A stretch of 64,000 bases of DNA from JADLHS01 sp049840435. GTDB taxonomy: Bacteria > Verrucomicrobiota > Verrucomicrobiia > Limisphaerales > JADLHS01. This document shows, piece by piece, positions 1 through 9,356 of the stretch. The stretch is from contig JASGKY010000002.1 in assembly GCA_049840435.1 (NCBI GenBank), forward strand, positions 88,100 through 152,099. Direction: 5' to 3'. The notes beneath the pieces are model-generated. The model was not told where the DNA came from, searched no databases, and saw nothing but the letters and a program-made list of their open reading frames with translations. Within the stretch, counting starts at the first letter, position 1, and every line of letters starts with the position of its first letter. The position numbers and the translations under genes were made by a program.

Positions 1-27
1 CCTGAGCCAAACTGAAAACGAGATTTT

Positions 28-655
28 ATGGGCCGCACAAGTGATGCAAAAGAGAAGCTGCTAGATGTTGCCTTCCAGTTGATCTGGGACAACAGCTACG
101 GCGGCGTGAGCGTGGACCAGATTTGTGAACGCGCCAACGTCAACAAGGGCAGCTTTTACTATTACTTCGGCAGCAAGGCGGACCTAGCGATTGCGGCCTA
201 CGACGATCACTGGAAACAGAAGCAACCCGAGATGGATCGCCTCTTTTCCGCGCAGATTGCCCCGTTGGAACGACTCGTCGAAATGGTGCGACTACGTTTA
301 CGAGGCGCAGAAGGAAAAATCCAAGAAATATGGCCATGTTTGTGGTTGTCCGTATGCGAGCATCGGGGTCGAAGTAGCCACCCAAGACGACAAGATTCGG
401 ACCAAAGTTGAGGAACTGATGGCGCGCGGGGTCAAGTATGTCGAAAATGCGATCGCCGAAGCGCAACGAGATGGTTCGATTCCGCCGGGTGATGCCAAAC
501 AACTCGCGCAACAGGTTTATTCTTATGTGTTGGGAAACGTGCTGCGAGGCAAGATTCAGAATGACGTCGAGGTCTTGCGAAACATTGCAGCACCCGTAAT
601 GGCCATCATTGAGGGCGAAGCCAGTGGCAGCGGTCACAGCCTAGCCTATTTTTAA
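28..655 (+). CDS. TetR/AcrR-family transcriptional regulator (frameshifted)
   Basis: This is a DNA-binding repressor of the TetR family, probably controlling the efflux genes that follow. Residues 1-60 give a complete TetR helix-turn-helix, with the hallmark segment NVNKGSFYYYFGSKADL. The N-terminal frame is sensible to about base 285 (PLERLVEM), then runs into nonsense. The family-like C-terminal ligand domain (YVYEAQKEKSKKYG, then CGCPYASIGVE) continues in another frame to the stop at 655. One indel near 285-300 therefore splits the gene. Restored, the protein is about 208 residues, which is normal for the family. Ligand and operator are unknown. Confidence 0.85.
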
Positions 656-734
656 AAACAGAAGACTCATCGGGTTGTGTTATGCCCAAATTATAGTTGA
701 CTGGATAGATAAATAACAACGAACCAGCAAGAAT

Positions 735-1097
735 ATGAACACTGAAACCTACGAAATTGAAACGAACAAGACGAGTGAAGCCGCGAGTTTTAATCGGCTC
801 GCCGGCCACACGGGCACGCGGGCGACTTCAAGCTTGCGGCGGTTTTCGACTGCCTGCTTAAGCAAGTTGAACGAAGTGAAAGAACGGGTCACGCGCGAAT
901 TGGTGACCGAACATGGCGCAGCCATCAACGTCGCGTTGATCCGGCAAGCCGTGCAGGAAGCGGATTCGCTCGCCGCGACCACGCCCTTTCCCAGTTTGTT
1001 CCTGCCAGCGCTCGCTGAAGAAAAAGTCCTCGTGGCGGCGGCATGGAATAGCCGTCAGGCCTCCATTCGCGACCAGACCCTCGTGCTCGCAGCATAA
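735..1097 (+). CDS. small conserved hypothetical protein in efflux cluster
   Basis: A 120-residue protein with no recognised domain. It is mostly helical in character, without signal peptide or membrane segment; the middle (VKERVTRELVTEHG, then ALIRQAVQEADSLA) could form an amphipathic helix pair. It lies 80 bases after the TetR gene and 40 bases before the RND pump on the same strand, so it is probably co-transcribed with the pump. No function can be assigned. Confidence 0.6.
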   Translation: MNTETYEIETNKTSEAASFNRLAGHTGTRATSSLRRFSTACLSKLNEVKERVTRELVTEHGAAINVALIRQAVQEADSLAATTPFPSLFLPALAEEKVLVAAAWNSRQASIRDQTLVLAA

Positions 1098-1136
1098 TTT
1101 CACCGCCCAACACCAAACCCCTAACCCGCCTGACTT

Positions 1137-4100
1137 ATGTGGATCGTCAAACTCGCCCTGCGTCGTCCTTACACGTTTGCCGTGCTTGCCATCGCGATTG
1201 TGATCGCAGGCATCGCCGCCTTCCGCCAGACGCCGAAAGATATCTTCCCCGAGATCAACATCCCGGTCGTCAGCGTCATCTGGACCTACAACGGCCTGAG
1301 CGCCGAAGAATTTGAAAAGCAACTCACGGTTTACTCGGAATTCTCGCTCTCGGCCAACGTCAACGACCTCGAACGTATCGAATCCCAGACGCTCGACGGC
1401 GTGGGCATCGTGAAGCTGTTCTTCCATCCGGGCGCGAATGTTGATCTCGGCATTGCCCAAGCCACTGCTGTGAGCCAGGCAATTCTCCGCCGCATGCCGC
1501 CCGGCGTGCAGCCGCCCATCATCCTGCGTTACGCGGCGGACTCTGTGCCGATCATCCAGATGAGTTTGAGCAGCGATACGCTGAGCGAATCTGAACTCTA
1601 CACCTACGGCATCTTCCGCATTCGCCAGCAGCTCGCGACCATCAACGGTCTCACGCTGCCTGCGCCGTTCGGCGGTAAGGTGCGCCAGATCATGGTGGAC
1701 CTTGATCCGGCGAAATTACAGGCCAAGGGGCTTTCCGCACGCGACGTGAACAATGCCATCAACGCGCAAAACCTCACGTTGCCCAGCGGCACAGCCAAGA
1801 TCGGCGACATCCAATACAAGGTTAAGATGAACAACACGCCGAACGCTCTCGACGCGTTGAACAACATTCCCATCAAGGTGGACAACGGCGTGGTGACCTA
1901 CGTACGCGACGTGGCACATGTTCATGACGGCTTTGAAGTCCAACCCAACGTCGTGCGCGCCAACGGTAAACGCGCCGTGCTGTTGCAAATCCTCAAGAAC
2001 GGTCACAGCTCGACGCTCGACATCATCAAGGCGGTCAAAGAAAAGCTGCCGCAGATGCAGGCCGCTGCGCCACCCGGCATGAAAATCGAATTGCTGGCCG
2101 ACCAATCGCTGTTCGTCCAAGCCGCGCTGGACGGCGTGGTGAAGGAAGGACTCATAGCCGCCGCGTTGACGGCGACGTTCATCCTGCTGTTCCTCGGCAG
2201 TTGGCGCAGTACGCTGATCGTGGCGATTTCAATCCCTCTGAGTGTGCTGGCTTCACTGGGGCTGCTCAGCGCCATAGGGCACACGCTGAACGTCATGACG
2301 CTTGGCGGTCTGGCGCTCGCCATCGGTATCCTGGTGGATGAGGCGACCATCACGATCGAGAATATCCATCGCCATCTCGAACTCGGCAGCAAGTTGCGCG
2401 ACGCCATCCTCGAAGGCTCGCGTGAAATCGCCGTGCCCGCGCTTGTTTCGGCACTCGCCATCAGCATCGTGTTCGTGCCGGTAATCTTCCTCGTCGGCCC
2501 GGCCAAGTTCCTGTTCACGCCGATGGCGTTGGCCGTTGTATTCGCGATTCTCTCCAGCTACGCGCTGAGCCGGACGCTCGTGCCCGTGTTGGTGAAGTTC
2601 ATCCTGCGTAATGAAACGCACGATCATTCGGCTGCGCCTGCCAACAATCTGTTCGCCCGTTTCCAACGCGGCTTTGTGAATGGTTTTGAGGCGTTGCGCC
2701 TCCGCTATGTCAGCGCGCTCCGCTGGGCGTTGGTAAATCGCCCGACCGTGTTCGTGATCTTTGCGCTGATTGTGGGCAGTTCGTTCCTCGCCCTACCCTG
2801 GGTAGGCCGCGACTTCTTCCCGACGGTGGATGCCGGGCAATTTCGCCTGCACGTCCGCGCCGCGACCGGCACGCGCATCGAAACGACCGAGCAGATCTTC
2901 AGCGCGGTCGAAGATGAAATCCGCCGCACAATTCCCACTAGCGAGATCAAACTGATCCTCGATAACTTCGGCGTCGTGTCCGAGAAATACAGCCTCGCGT
3001 TCGGCGACAATGCCACCATCGGCTCACACGACGGCGAAATCCTTGTGCAGCTGAATCATGACCGCAGCAAGCACACGCCCGAATACATGGAAGATTTGCG
3101 CAAGAATCTCGCGACAAAGTTTCCAGAGCTGACGTTCTACTTCCAGCCGGCGGACATTGTGTCGCAGATCCTGAACTTTGGTTTGCCCGCGCCGATCAAC
3201 GTCAAGGTTGCCGGCTACAATCGCGATGCAAATTACGTCGTGGCCAAGGAAATCCGCGAACGCATTGCACGCATCCCTGGCGCGCAGGATGTGTTCATCC
3301 ACCAGTCCTTCGACGCCCCGACGCTCAACCTCGAGGTGAATCGTACGTTGCTCGTGAAGGATGGCCTGAACCAGCGCGACATCGCGCAGGACGTGCTCGT
3401 GAACCTGAGCAGCAGCACGCAGGTGTCGCCGAACTACTGGGTTGATCCCGCGTATGGCATTCCGTTCCTCGTCGCGGTGCAGACGCCGCCGCACCTGGTG
3501 GATTCGGTCAACGCGTTGATGAACCTGCCCGTCTCGGCGCGCATCGCCGGCACGGACAAGAGCGAAAGCCAGTTGCTCGCGAATCTCGCCGGCGTCTCGC
3601 GCGGCACATCGGCGAACGTCGTCAATCACTACAACATCCAGCCCGTGTTCGACATCTTCGCGAACGTTTCCGGTCGCGATCTCGGCGCGGTGGCCGCGGA
3701 AGTGGACAAGATTGTCGCCGATGCGCAGAAGAAACTTACACCCGGCAACAGCATCTTCGTGCGCGGCCAGGTGGACAGCATGAACACCGCGTTCACCCGC
3801 ATGGGCCTCGGCCTGATTCTCAGCGCGTTGCTGGTTTACTTCCTCATGGTGGTGAATTTCCAGAGTTGGAGCGATCCGTTCATCATCTTGATGGCGTTGC
3901 CCGGCGCGTTCACCGGCATCGTGTGGGGATTGTTCCTCACGCAAACCACCTTCAACGTCCCGAGCTTGATGGGCGCTATCATGACCATCGGCGTTGCGAC
4001 CGCGAACAGCATCCTGATGGTGACGTTCGCCAACGACCAACTTCGCTCCGGCATGAACTCACTCGAAGCGGCGTTGCAAGCCGGTGCAACCCGCCTCCGT

Positions 4101-4355
4101 CCCGTGCTGATGACGGCGGGCGCGATGATCATCGGCATGTTCCCGATGGCGCTCGGCCTTGGTGAAGGCGGCGAACAAAACGCCCCGCTCGGCCGCGCCG
4201 TGATCGGCGGCCTCATCGTCGCCACGCTTGCCACTCTGTTGTTCGTGCCCGTCGTGTTCAGCTTGCTGCGCGCGAAAGGCGCGGTCCGAAACGAAGAGGA
4301 CGAAATTGAAGCGGCAGAAAAGGAGCAAGTCGCCGCTGCTGCGACCGTGAAATGA
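1137..4355 (+). CDS. RND multidrug efflux permease (AcrB/HAE1-like)
   Basis: The inner-membrane proton-driven pump of a tripartite efflux system, 1072 residues, full length for the family. It starts with the typical cytoplasmic lead into TM1 (MWIVKLALRRPYTFAVLAIA). Two large periplasmic loops and two sets of membrane helices follow. The TM4 proton-relay segment reads GILVDEATITIENI, so the usual Asp-Asp pair is Asp-Glu here. The C-terminal half contains the expected GxxxxNAILxV-like helix as GVATANSILMVTFAND, and the protein ends in a charged tail. The adaptor follows after 34 bases and the outer-membrane channel follows that. Substrates cannot be read from sequence. Confidence 0.95.
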   Translation: MWIVKLALRRPYTFAVLAIAIVIAGIAAFRQTPKDIFPEINIPVVSVIWTYNGLSAEEFEKQLTVYSEFSLSANVNDLERIESQTLDGVGIVKLFFHPGANVDLGIAQATAVSQAILRRMPPGVQPPIILRYAADSVPIIQMSLSSDTLSESELYTYGIFRIRQQLATINGLTLPAPFGGKVRQIMVDLDPAKLQAKGLSARDVNNAINAQNLTLPSGTAKIGDIQYKVKMNNTPNALDALNNIPIKVDNGVVTYVRDVAHVHDGFEVQPNVVRANGKRAVLLQILKNGHSSTLDIIKAVKEKLPQMQAAAPPGMKIELLADQSLFVQAALDGVVKEGLIAAALTATFILLFLGSWRSTLIVAISIPLSVLASLGLLSAIGHTLNVMTLGGLALAIGILVDEATITIENIHRHLELGSKLRDAILEGSREIAVPALVSALAISIVFVPVIFLVGPAKFLFTPMALAVVFAILSSYALSRTLVPVLVKFILRNETHDHSAAPANNLFARFQRGFVNGFEALRLRYVSALRWALVNRPTVFVIFALIVGSSFLALPWVGRDFFPTVDAGQFRLHVRAATGTRIETTEQIFSAVEDEIRRTIPTSEIKLILDNFGVVSEKYSLAFGDNATIGSHDGEILVQLNHDRSKHTPEYMEDLRKNLATKFPELTFYFQPADIVSQILNFGLPAPINVKVAGYNRDANYVVAKEIRERIARIPGAQDVFIHQSFDAPTLNLEVNRTLLVKDGLNQRDIAQDVLVNLSSSTQVSPNYWVDPAYGIPFLVAVQTPPHLVDSVNALMNLPVSARIAGTDKSESQLLANLAGVSRGTSANVVNHYNIQPVFDIFANVSGRDLGAVAAEVDKIVADAQKKLTPGNSIFVRGQVDSMNTAFTRMGLGLILSALLVYFLMVVNFQSWSDPFIILMALPGAFTGIVWGLFLTQTTFNVPSLMGAIMTIGVATANSILMVTFANDQLRSGMNSLEAALQAGATRLRPVLMTAGAMIIGMFPMALGLGEGGEQNAPLGRAVIGGLIVATLATLLFVPVVFSLLRAKGAVRNEEDEIEAAEKEQVAAAATVK

Positions 4356-4389
4356 ACCTTTGTCCCGAAACCTGAAACCATGTTGCCCT

Positions 4390-5640
4390 ATGAATACTGA
4401 AAACCGAAATCCTGAAACCGAACAGTCCAACAATGCTGCTGCTTCAGTTCAAGCGACAGTTGCAACTCAACCCAAGGCCACGCGCCGTAGTCGTTACACC
4501 GTGATCGGTGGCGTCGCGGTAGTGCTCGCCGTGGGACTCGCCCTCGGCGTCCTGCCGCGCTTGCGGGCGCAAACCAAACTCGCCGCGGAATCGCAAGAGG
4601 TCGCACATCAAACCGTCAGCGTCACCAACGTGAGCCGGCTGACGACCACGGTGCAACTCGCGCTGCCCGGCGACGTTCGGGCGCTTGAGGAAACCAAGAT
4701 CTACGCGCGCGCCGACGGCTATCTGCTCAAGTGGAACACCGACATCGGCGCGAAAGTCGAGCCCGGCCAGGTGCTCGCAGAAATTGACACGCCCGAGCTG
4801 GACCAGGAGCTGAACCAATCCCGGGCCGCTCTCGCTCAAGCCCAAGCCAACCTGATTCTGGCCAAGAGCAGCGCTGAACGCTGGCAGGGTCTGCTGAAGG
4901 ATCGCGCCGTCAGCCAGCAGGAAGTGGATGAGAAAACCAGCGCCCTCGCGGCACGTGAAGCAGATGTTCAGGCCGCGCAGGCGAACGTGGCGCGCCTGGA
5001 AAAGCTCTCCAGCTTCAAGGCCGTGCGCGCGCCGTTCGCCGGGACAATCACGCGTCGCTTCGTGGACACTGGTGCATTGATCCGCGCCGGCAGCGGCAGT
5101 CCACTGTTTGAACTCGCACAGACCGAAACGCTTCGCGTGCAGGTAAACGTGCCGCAGGCTTACTTGCGTGACATCGCGGTCGGTTCACCCGTGCAGGTGG
5201 CGGTGGCGGAATATCCCGGGCGCACCTTCGACGGCAAAGTGCTTCGCGTCAGCGGCGCGTTCGACGCCGCCACGCGCACGATGCTCACGGAAATCGAAGT
5301 GCCGAATCGCAAGAGCGAACTGTTCCCCGGCATCCATGTGGACGTGCAGTTGTCGCTCGCGCAGGTCAATCCGCCGCTAATCGTGCCGGCAACCGCCGTC
5401 ATCGTCCGCAGCGACGGTTTGCAAGTCGCCGAAGTGGACGCCGCCAATGCCATCCGCTTGCAGAAGGTTCAAGTCGGCCGCGACCTCGGCAAAACCGTGG
5501 AAGTGGTGGCCGGACTGGAAGATGGCGCGCGCATCGTGACGAATCCCACAGACACACTCGTGGACGGCACGCTCGTGCGTATCGCAGGCACGACGCAACA
5601 AGCCGCGGCAAAGCACGCGTCGCAATTGGCGAAACGCTGA
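4390..5640 (+). CDS. RND efflux periplasmic adaptor (membrane-fusion protein)
   Basis: The HlyD/AcrA-type adaptor linking the pump to the outer-membrane channel, about 416 residues. A single N-terminal membrane anchor (VIGGVAVVLAVGLALG) is followed by a lipoyl half-motif around GDVRALEETKIYARADGYL. A coiled-coil hairpin (ELNQSRAALAQAQANL to VARLEKLSS), the second lipoyl half (VRAPFAGTITRRFVDTGAL) and beta-barrel/membrane-proximal domains come next. The ATG at 4390 is chosen because it gives the natural N-terminus; an in-frame TTG lies at 4360. The gene is co-directional with the pump and the outer-membrane factor, so one transcript is likely. Confidence 0.93.
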   Translation: MNTENRNPETEQSNNAAASVQATVATQPKATRRSRYTVIGGVAVVLAVGLALGVLPRLRAQTKLAAESQEVAHQTVSVTNVSRLTTTVQLALPGDVRALEETKIYARADGYLLKWNTDIGAKVEPGQVLAEIDTPELDQELNQSRAALAQAQANLILAKSSAERWQGLLKDRAVSQQEVDEKTSALAAREADVQAAQANVARLEKLSSFKAVRAPFAGTITRRFVDTGALIRAGSGSPLFELAQTETLRVQVNVPQAYLRDIAVGSPVQVAVAEYPGRTFDGKVLRVSGAFDAATRTMLTEIEVPNRKSELFPGIHVDVQLSLAQVNPPLIVPATAVIVRSDGLQVAEVDAANAIRLQKVQVGRDLGKTVEVVAGLEDGARIVTNPTDTLVDGTLVRIAGTTQQAAAKHASQLAKR

Positions 5641-5671
5641 ACCGCAACTGCAAACCTCAACGCGTCACGTT

Positions 5672-7132
5672 ATGAAAACATTGCAGACGATTGTTTTGTC
5701 GCTCGCAACGGCGAGTGTGTCTGCGAATCTGTTCGCCGGATGGTCGGTTGGGCCGGATTATCAACGGCCCAACACGCCCACCGCGACGAACTTCGCAGAC
5801 ACCGCGCTTGGCACATGGAAAGAAGCAACCCCGGCCGATGCGATTGCGCGCGGCGACTGGTGGCGCATCTACAACGACCCGGCGCTCGACGATCTCGAAC
5901 GTCAGGCCGCGGAAAATAATCAGGACCTCAAAGCCGCCGTTGCCCGCGTTACCCAGGCGCGCGCGCTGGCGCGCGAAGCGAAGGCGGACTTCTTCCCCGC
6001 GATTTCCGGAGGGGCCGCCGCGTTTCGGGGCCGCAGTTCAGGCAACACGCTGAATCCTGTGCCGAATCAGCAAGGCGACAGCTTTCGCGTGCCGCTCGAT
6101 CTCACCTACGAACTGGATTTGTGGGGTCGCGTCCGGCGTTCGTTCGAGGGAGCGAGTCTGGATTCCCAAGCGCGCCTTGCCGCGTTTGAAAATACCTTGC
6201 TCGTACTCAAAGCCGACGTGGCGCAAAACTATTTCGCGTTGCGCACGCTCGACACCCAACGCGCCATCCTGCGCAATACGCTTGGCCTGCGGCGCGATGC
6301 GCTGGAACTGGTCAATGCCCGCTTCAAAGGCGGCGCGGCCAGTGAACTGGATGTCTCACGGGCGGAAACGGAATTGAATTCCACCGAAGCTGAACTGATC
6401 GAGACCGACCGCCAGCGCGCGGAAGTTGAACATGCGCTTGCGGTCTTGGTCGGCAAGCCCGCCAGCGAATTTGCCGTGAAGGAGCTGCCCCTCGATGCGA
6501 ACACGCTGCCGCCGGTGATTCCCGCCGGACTGCCGGGCGATTTGGTTGAGCGCCGGCCTGACATCGCGGAAGCGGAGCGGATTCTCGCTGCCGCCAATGC
6601 GCGCATCGGAGTTGCGAAAGCGGCGTTCTTTCCAGTCGTGCGCCTGACCGGCATCGCAGGCTTCGAGAGCATGGACGTGGATACGCTTTTCAATTGGGAG
6701 AGCCGCATCTGGAGCATCGGACCAAGCATCACGTTGCCGATCTTTCAAGGTGGACGCAATCGCGCCAACCTCAAACGTTCGCAGGCCGTGTTCGAGGAAA
6801 ACGTGGCGAACTATCGCCAGCGGATTCTGGTCGCGTTCAAGGAGGTTCAGGACGCCCTGACCGGCGCCCGGCTGTTGAGCCAGCAGGCGGACGCGCAGGA
6901 ACGCAGTTTTGCCAGCGCCCGCAAGACAGCGGAGATTTCCAACTCGCGTTATCGCGCCGGGCTGGTGAGCTATCTCGAAGTCGTCGAGAGTGAACGCACG
7001 GCGCTGACGGCGGAACGTGAGTCTGCCCGCATCACCGGCCAACGCCTGGTCACGAGCGTGCAACTCATCAAAGCGCTCGGTGGCGGCTGGGCGGAATCCA
7101 CTGTGCCTCAACTTGCCGCCAACCAGCGGTGA
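5672..7132 (+). CDS. RND efflux outer-membrane channel (NodT/OprM family)
   Basis: A TolC-like trimeric channel subunit, 486 residues, with two repeated OEP domains (residues about 55-250 and 270-470). Family marks are VGPDYQRP after the leader, LTYELDLWGRVRR, and PDIAEAERILAAANARIGVA. Most NodT-family members are lipoproteins with a Cys just before VGPDY; here that position is Trp (FAGWSVGPDY), so lipidation is not expected and a normal signal-peptidase cut is more likely. It completes the three-part efflux set. Confidence 0.93.
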   Translation: MKTLQTIVLSLATASVSANLFAGWSVGPDYQRPNTPTATNFADTALGTWKEATPADAIARGDWWRIYNDPALDDLERQAAENNQDLKAAVARVTQARALAREAKADFFPAISGGAAAFRGRSSGNTLNPVPNQQGDSFRVPLDLTYELDLWGRVRRSFEGASLDSQARLAAFENTLLVLKADVAQNYFALRTLDTQRAILRNTLGLRRDALELVNARFKGGAASELDVSRAETELNSTEAELIETDRQRAEVEHALAVLVGKPASEFAVKELPLDANTLPPVIPAGLPGDLVERRPDIAEAERILAAANARIGVAKAAFFPVVRLTGIAGFESMDVDTLFNWESRIWSIGPSITLPIFQGGRNRANLKRSQAVFEENVANYRQRILVAFKEVQDALTGARLLSQQADAQERSFASARKTAEISNSRYRAGLVSYLEVVESERTALTAERESARITGQRLVTSVQLIKALGGGWAESTVPQLAANQR

Positions 7133-7169
7133 GGCAAAACCATTTCCGTTAAACCAAATCAAACCCAAA

Positions 7170-7937
7170 ATGAAAATTCCTATGAGCACCAAGAAACTGG
7201 CAGGTAAAGTCGCCGTTGTTACCGGCGCATCCAAAGGCATCGGCGCGGCCATCGCGAAGCATCTGGCCGCGGAAGGCGCGTCCGTAATCGTCAACTACGC
7301 TTCGAGTAAGGCTGGCGCGGATAAAGTCGTCACCGAAATCACCAGCGCCGGTGGCAAAGCGGTCGCCGTGCAAGGCGACGTTTCGAAGCGGGCAGACATC
7401 AACCGCTTGATCACGGAAACGAAGAAGACCTATGGCCCGATTGATGTTCTCGTGAACAACGCGGGCATTTATGAATTCGCACCGCTGGAGCAGGTCACCG
7501 AGGAACATTTCCACAAGCAATTCAACTTGAATGTGCTGGGGCTGCTGCAGACCACGCAGGAGGCGTTGAAGCATTTCAATCCGGCGGGCGGCAGTGTGAT
7601 CAACATCAGCTCGGTGGTAGGCGTCAATCCATTACCAAACGCATCGGTTTACAGCGCCACCAAGGCGGCGGTGGACGCGTTCACCAAATCGCTCGCGAAG
7701 GAATTGGGCGCGCGGAAGATCCGCGTGAACTCGATCAATCCCGGGATGATTGAAACCGAAGGCGTCCACGCGGCGGGGTTTGCCGAAGGCGACCTACGAA
7801 AACAGGTCGAGCTACAGACGCCCCTCGGTCGCATCGGTCAGCCGCAGGAGATTGCCACAGTGGCGGCCTTCCTGGCGTCCGGCGATTCGGGTTGGATCAC
7901 CGGCGAAACCTTCCTCGTGGCTGGCGGATTCCGGTAA
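7170..7937 (+). CDS. SDR-family oxidoreductase (FabG-like)
   Basis: An NAD(P)-dependent short-chain dehydrogenase of about 255 residues. It shows the Rossmann glycine motif TGASKGIGAAIAKHLA, the NNAG motif (VLVNNAGIYEFAP), a catalytic Ser in INISSVVG, the YSATK catalytic Tyr-Lys pair, and the NSINPGMIETEG segment. The C-terminal GWITGETFLVAGGFR closes a standard SDR fold. Start at ATG 7170 (or 7182). It is the last gene of the efflux cluster, 37 bases after the channel gene; it may reduce a toxic carbonyl substrate, but this is inference from position only. Confidence 0.92.
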   Translation: MKIPMSTKKLAGKVAVVTGASKGIGAAIAKHLAAEGASVIVNYASSKAGADKVVTEITSAGGKAVAVQGDVSKRADINRLITETKKTYGPIDVLVNNAGIYEFAPLEQVTEEHFHKQFNLNVLGLLQTTQEALKHFNPAGGSVINISSVVGVNPLPNASVYSATKAAVDAFTKSLAKELGARKIRVNSINPGMIETEGVHAAGFAEGDLRKQVELQTPLGRIGQPQEIATVAAFLASGDSGWITGETFLVAGGFR

Positions 7938-8115
7938 TCGTCACTGCTCAGAGTCGTTTATCAAAAATCATCGGCCTGTTGGTTTATACTGCCAAGCCGA
8001 TGTTTTTATTCGTTTTGGCTTCAACGGAAAAGTTAGCGATGAAGCGTTCTTCCACCGCGGCAAGCAAGTTGTCGGTTGGCTGCCTGCGACGCGTTTTAGA
8101 AACCAGTAGGTTATT

Positions 8116-9249
8116 TCATTGATGAGATTTATGCAGATACGCCCCGCAGGTTTCACGAACCACAATGCGCGGAGTCAACATCAACGTTCGGGCAGGCAAT
8201 GTGGGGTTTTTGATCCTATCCCGCAGGGCGTTAAAGGCAGTGATGGCGATATCTCGGCAGGGTTGCTCCATAGTCGTCAAAGGGATGGTGAGCAGGCTTG
8301 CAAAACGCACATTGTCGAACCCAACGATGCGCACATCTTTGGGAACTTGAATTCCCAACCGGGTCAGGTTTTGCAGGAGTTGCGCCGCGATGTGGTCGCT
8401 GGTGCAGAGGATTGCGTCCAACTGCTGCGCTTGGGCAAAGGAGCGGACAAATTTAATGTCCGTCGGGTCGCCAGAATGCACAAACGGAACAGGCTCTTCC
8501 AAGCCATATGCCTTCATCGCAATCCGGGCGCCGGCAATGCGGGCATCGACCGTGGATGCCGTTAATGGGCGCATGACATAAGCGAGTCGCTGAGCGCCCA
8601 ACTTGATGAGGTGTTCTGCTAACTGATAACCACCCCCAAAGTTATCAACGCCGACGAGATCATAATTGCTGCGGCTGGGAAATGCGCCGATGTCGCGATC
8701 CAGCAAAACAAACGGGATGCCCGCTTGCCGTAAATGTTCGGTGATACGGCGATTGGCTGCTTCGCAATCCGCCTGGTGCTCGAAGGGCACAAAAATAACA
8801 CCAGCAACTTTCTTCTCGATGAACTTGGAACAAAGGGCTTCCGCTTCCTCGGCAGTCATTTTGGCCTCAATCGCCGGAGAGGTGTTGCCTTCCCACCAAA
8901 ACCCAAAATCATTTACCCGGGCGATGCTGGCCAATTCACCACAGATGGATTCAAAGATCTCGGTGTGGCGAAGGTTGGGCACAATCATTCCCAACTGCGG
9001 AATGGCGGCTGCCGTTATGCGTGGGGTGTCCCGCTCCGTTCGGACGTAAGTGCCCGACCCTCTCCGGCGATCAATTACCCCTTGATTTTGCAGTTCCTTT
9101 AGCGCCCGGCCGATGGTGGGGCGAGAAACGCCAAACCGTTTCATGAACTGGGCTTCGCTGGGCAATCGCCCCGTTTGCCGATACTTGCCGGCGATGATTT
9201 CCGTGGTCAATTGACGCGAGATGAATTGGTGTTTTGGAATCTTGCTCAT
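8116..9249 (-). CDS. GntR-type HTH fused to LacI-type sensor domain regulator
   Basis: A sugar-responsive repressor of 377 residues. Residues about 5-70 are a GntR winged helix (RLPSEAQFMKRFGVSRPTIG, then RRRGSGTYV). Residues about 85-370 are a LacI/periplasmic-binding-like domain (GVIFVPFEHQ, LLDRDIG, DLVGVDNFGGGY, ILCTSDHIAAQLLQ, IVGFDNVRFASLL). This AraR-like architecture is common in Verrucomicrobia sugar loci. It is transcribed away from the MFS sugar transporter with a 107-base gap holding a paired inverted repeat, so it probably represses the transporter and GH32 genes and is released by a fructan breakdown sugar. The effector is inferred. Confidence 0.92.
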   Translation of the reverse strand: MSKIPKHQFISRQLTTEIIAGKYRQTGRLPSEAQFMKRFGVSRPTIGRALKELQNQGVIDRRRGSGTYVRTERDTPRITAAAIPQLGMIVPNLRHTEIFESICGELASIARVNDFGFWWEGNTSPAIEAKMTAEEAEALCSKFIEKKVAGVIFVPFEHQADCEAANRRITEHLRQAGIPFVLLDRDIGAFPSRSNYDLVGVDNFGGGYQLAEHLIKLGAQRLAYVMRPLTASTVDARIAGARIAMKAYGLEEPVPFVHSGDPTDIKFVRSFAQAQQLDAILCTSDHIAAQLLQNLTRLGIQVPKDVRIVGFDNVRFASLLTIPLTTMEQPCRDIAITAFNALRDRIKNPTLPARTLMLTPRIVVRETCGAYLHKSHQ

Positions 9250-9276
9250 CGAAAGTTGTCTCTTACATGGAGAGAG

Positions 9277-9307
9277 TTGACATTACATCTTTGTTATTTG
9301 ATGTCAA
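9277..9307. promoter_or_regulatory. candidate operator: inverted repeat between divergent genes
   Basis: Two perfect 7-base arms, TTGACAT at 9277-9283 and ATGTCAA at 9301-9307, are separated by 17 bases. They lie in the short divergent gap between the GntR-LacI regulator start (9249) and the MFS transporter start (9357). Placement and symmetry suit a dimeric repressor site; the left arm also contains a TTGACA -35-like hexamer. Binding is inferred. Confidence 0.5.
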
Positions 9308-9356
9308 TTCGTGGATTGCCTTCGGCGAGGTGTCACGGCATCTGTATTTCCGACAC

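Noticed and set aside
3024..4040. Minus-strand frame of 338 residues inside the RND pump
   Set aside because: Shadow of the pump gene; His/Arg/Glu-rich low-complexity protein without family features.
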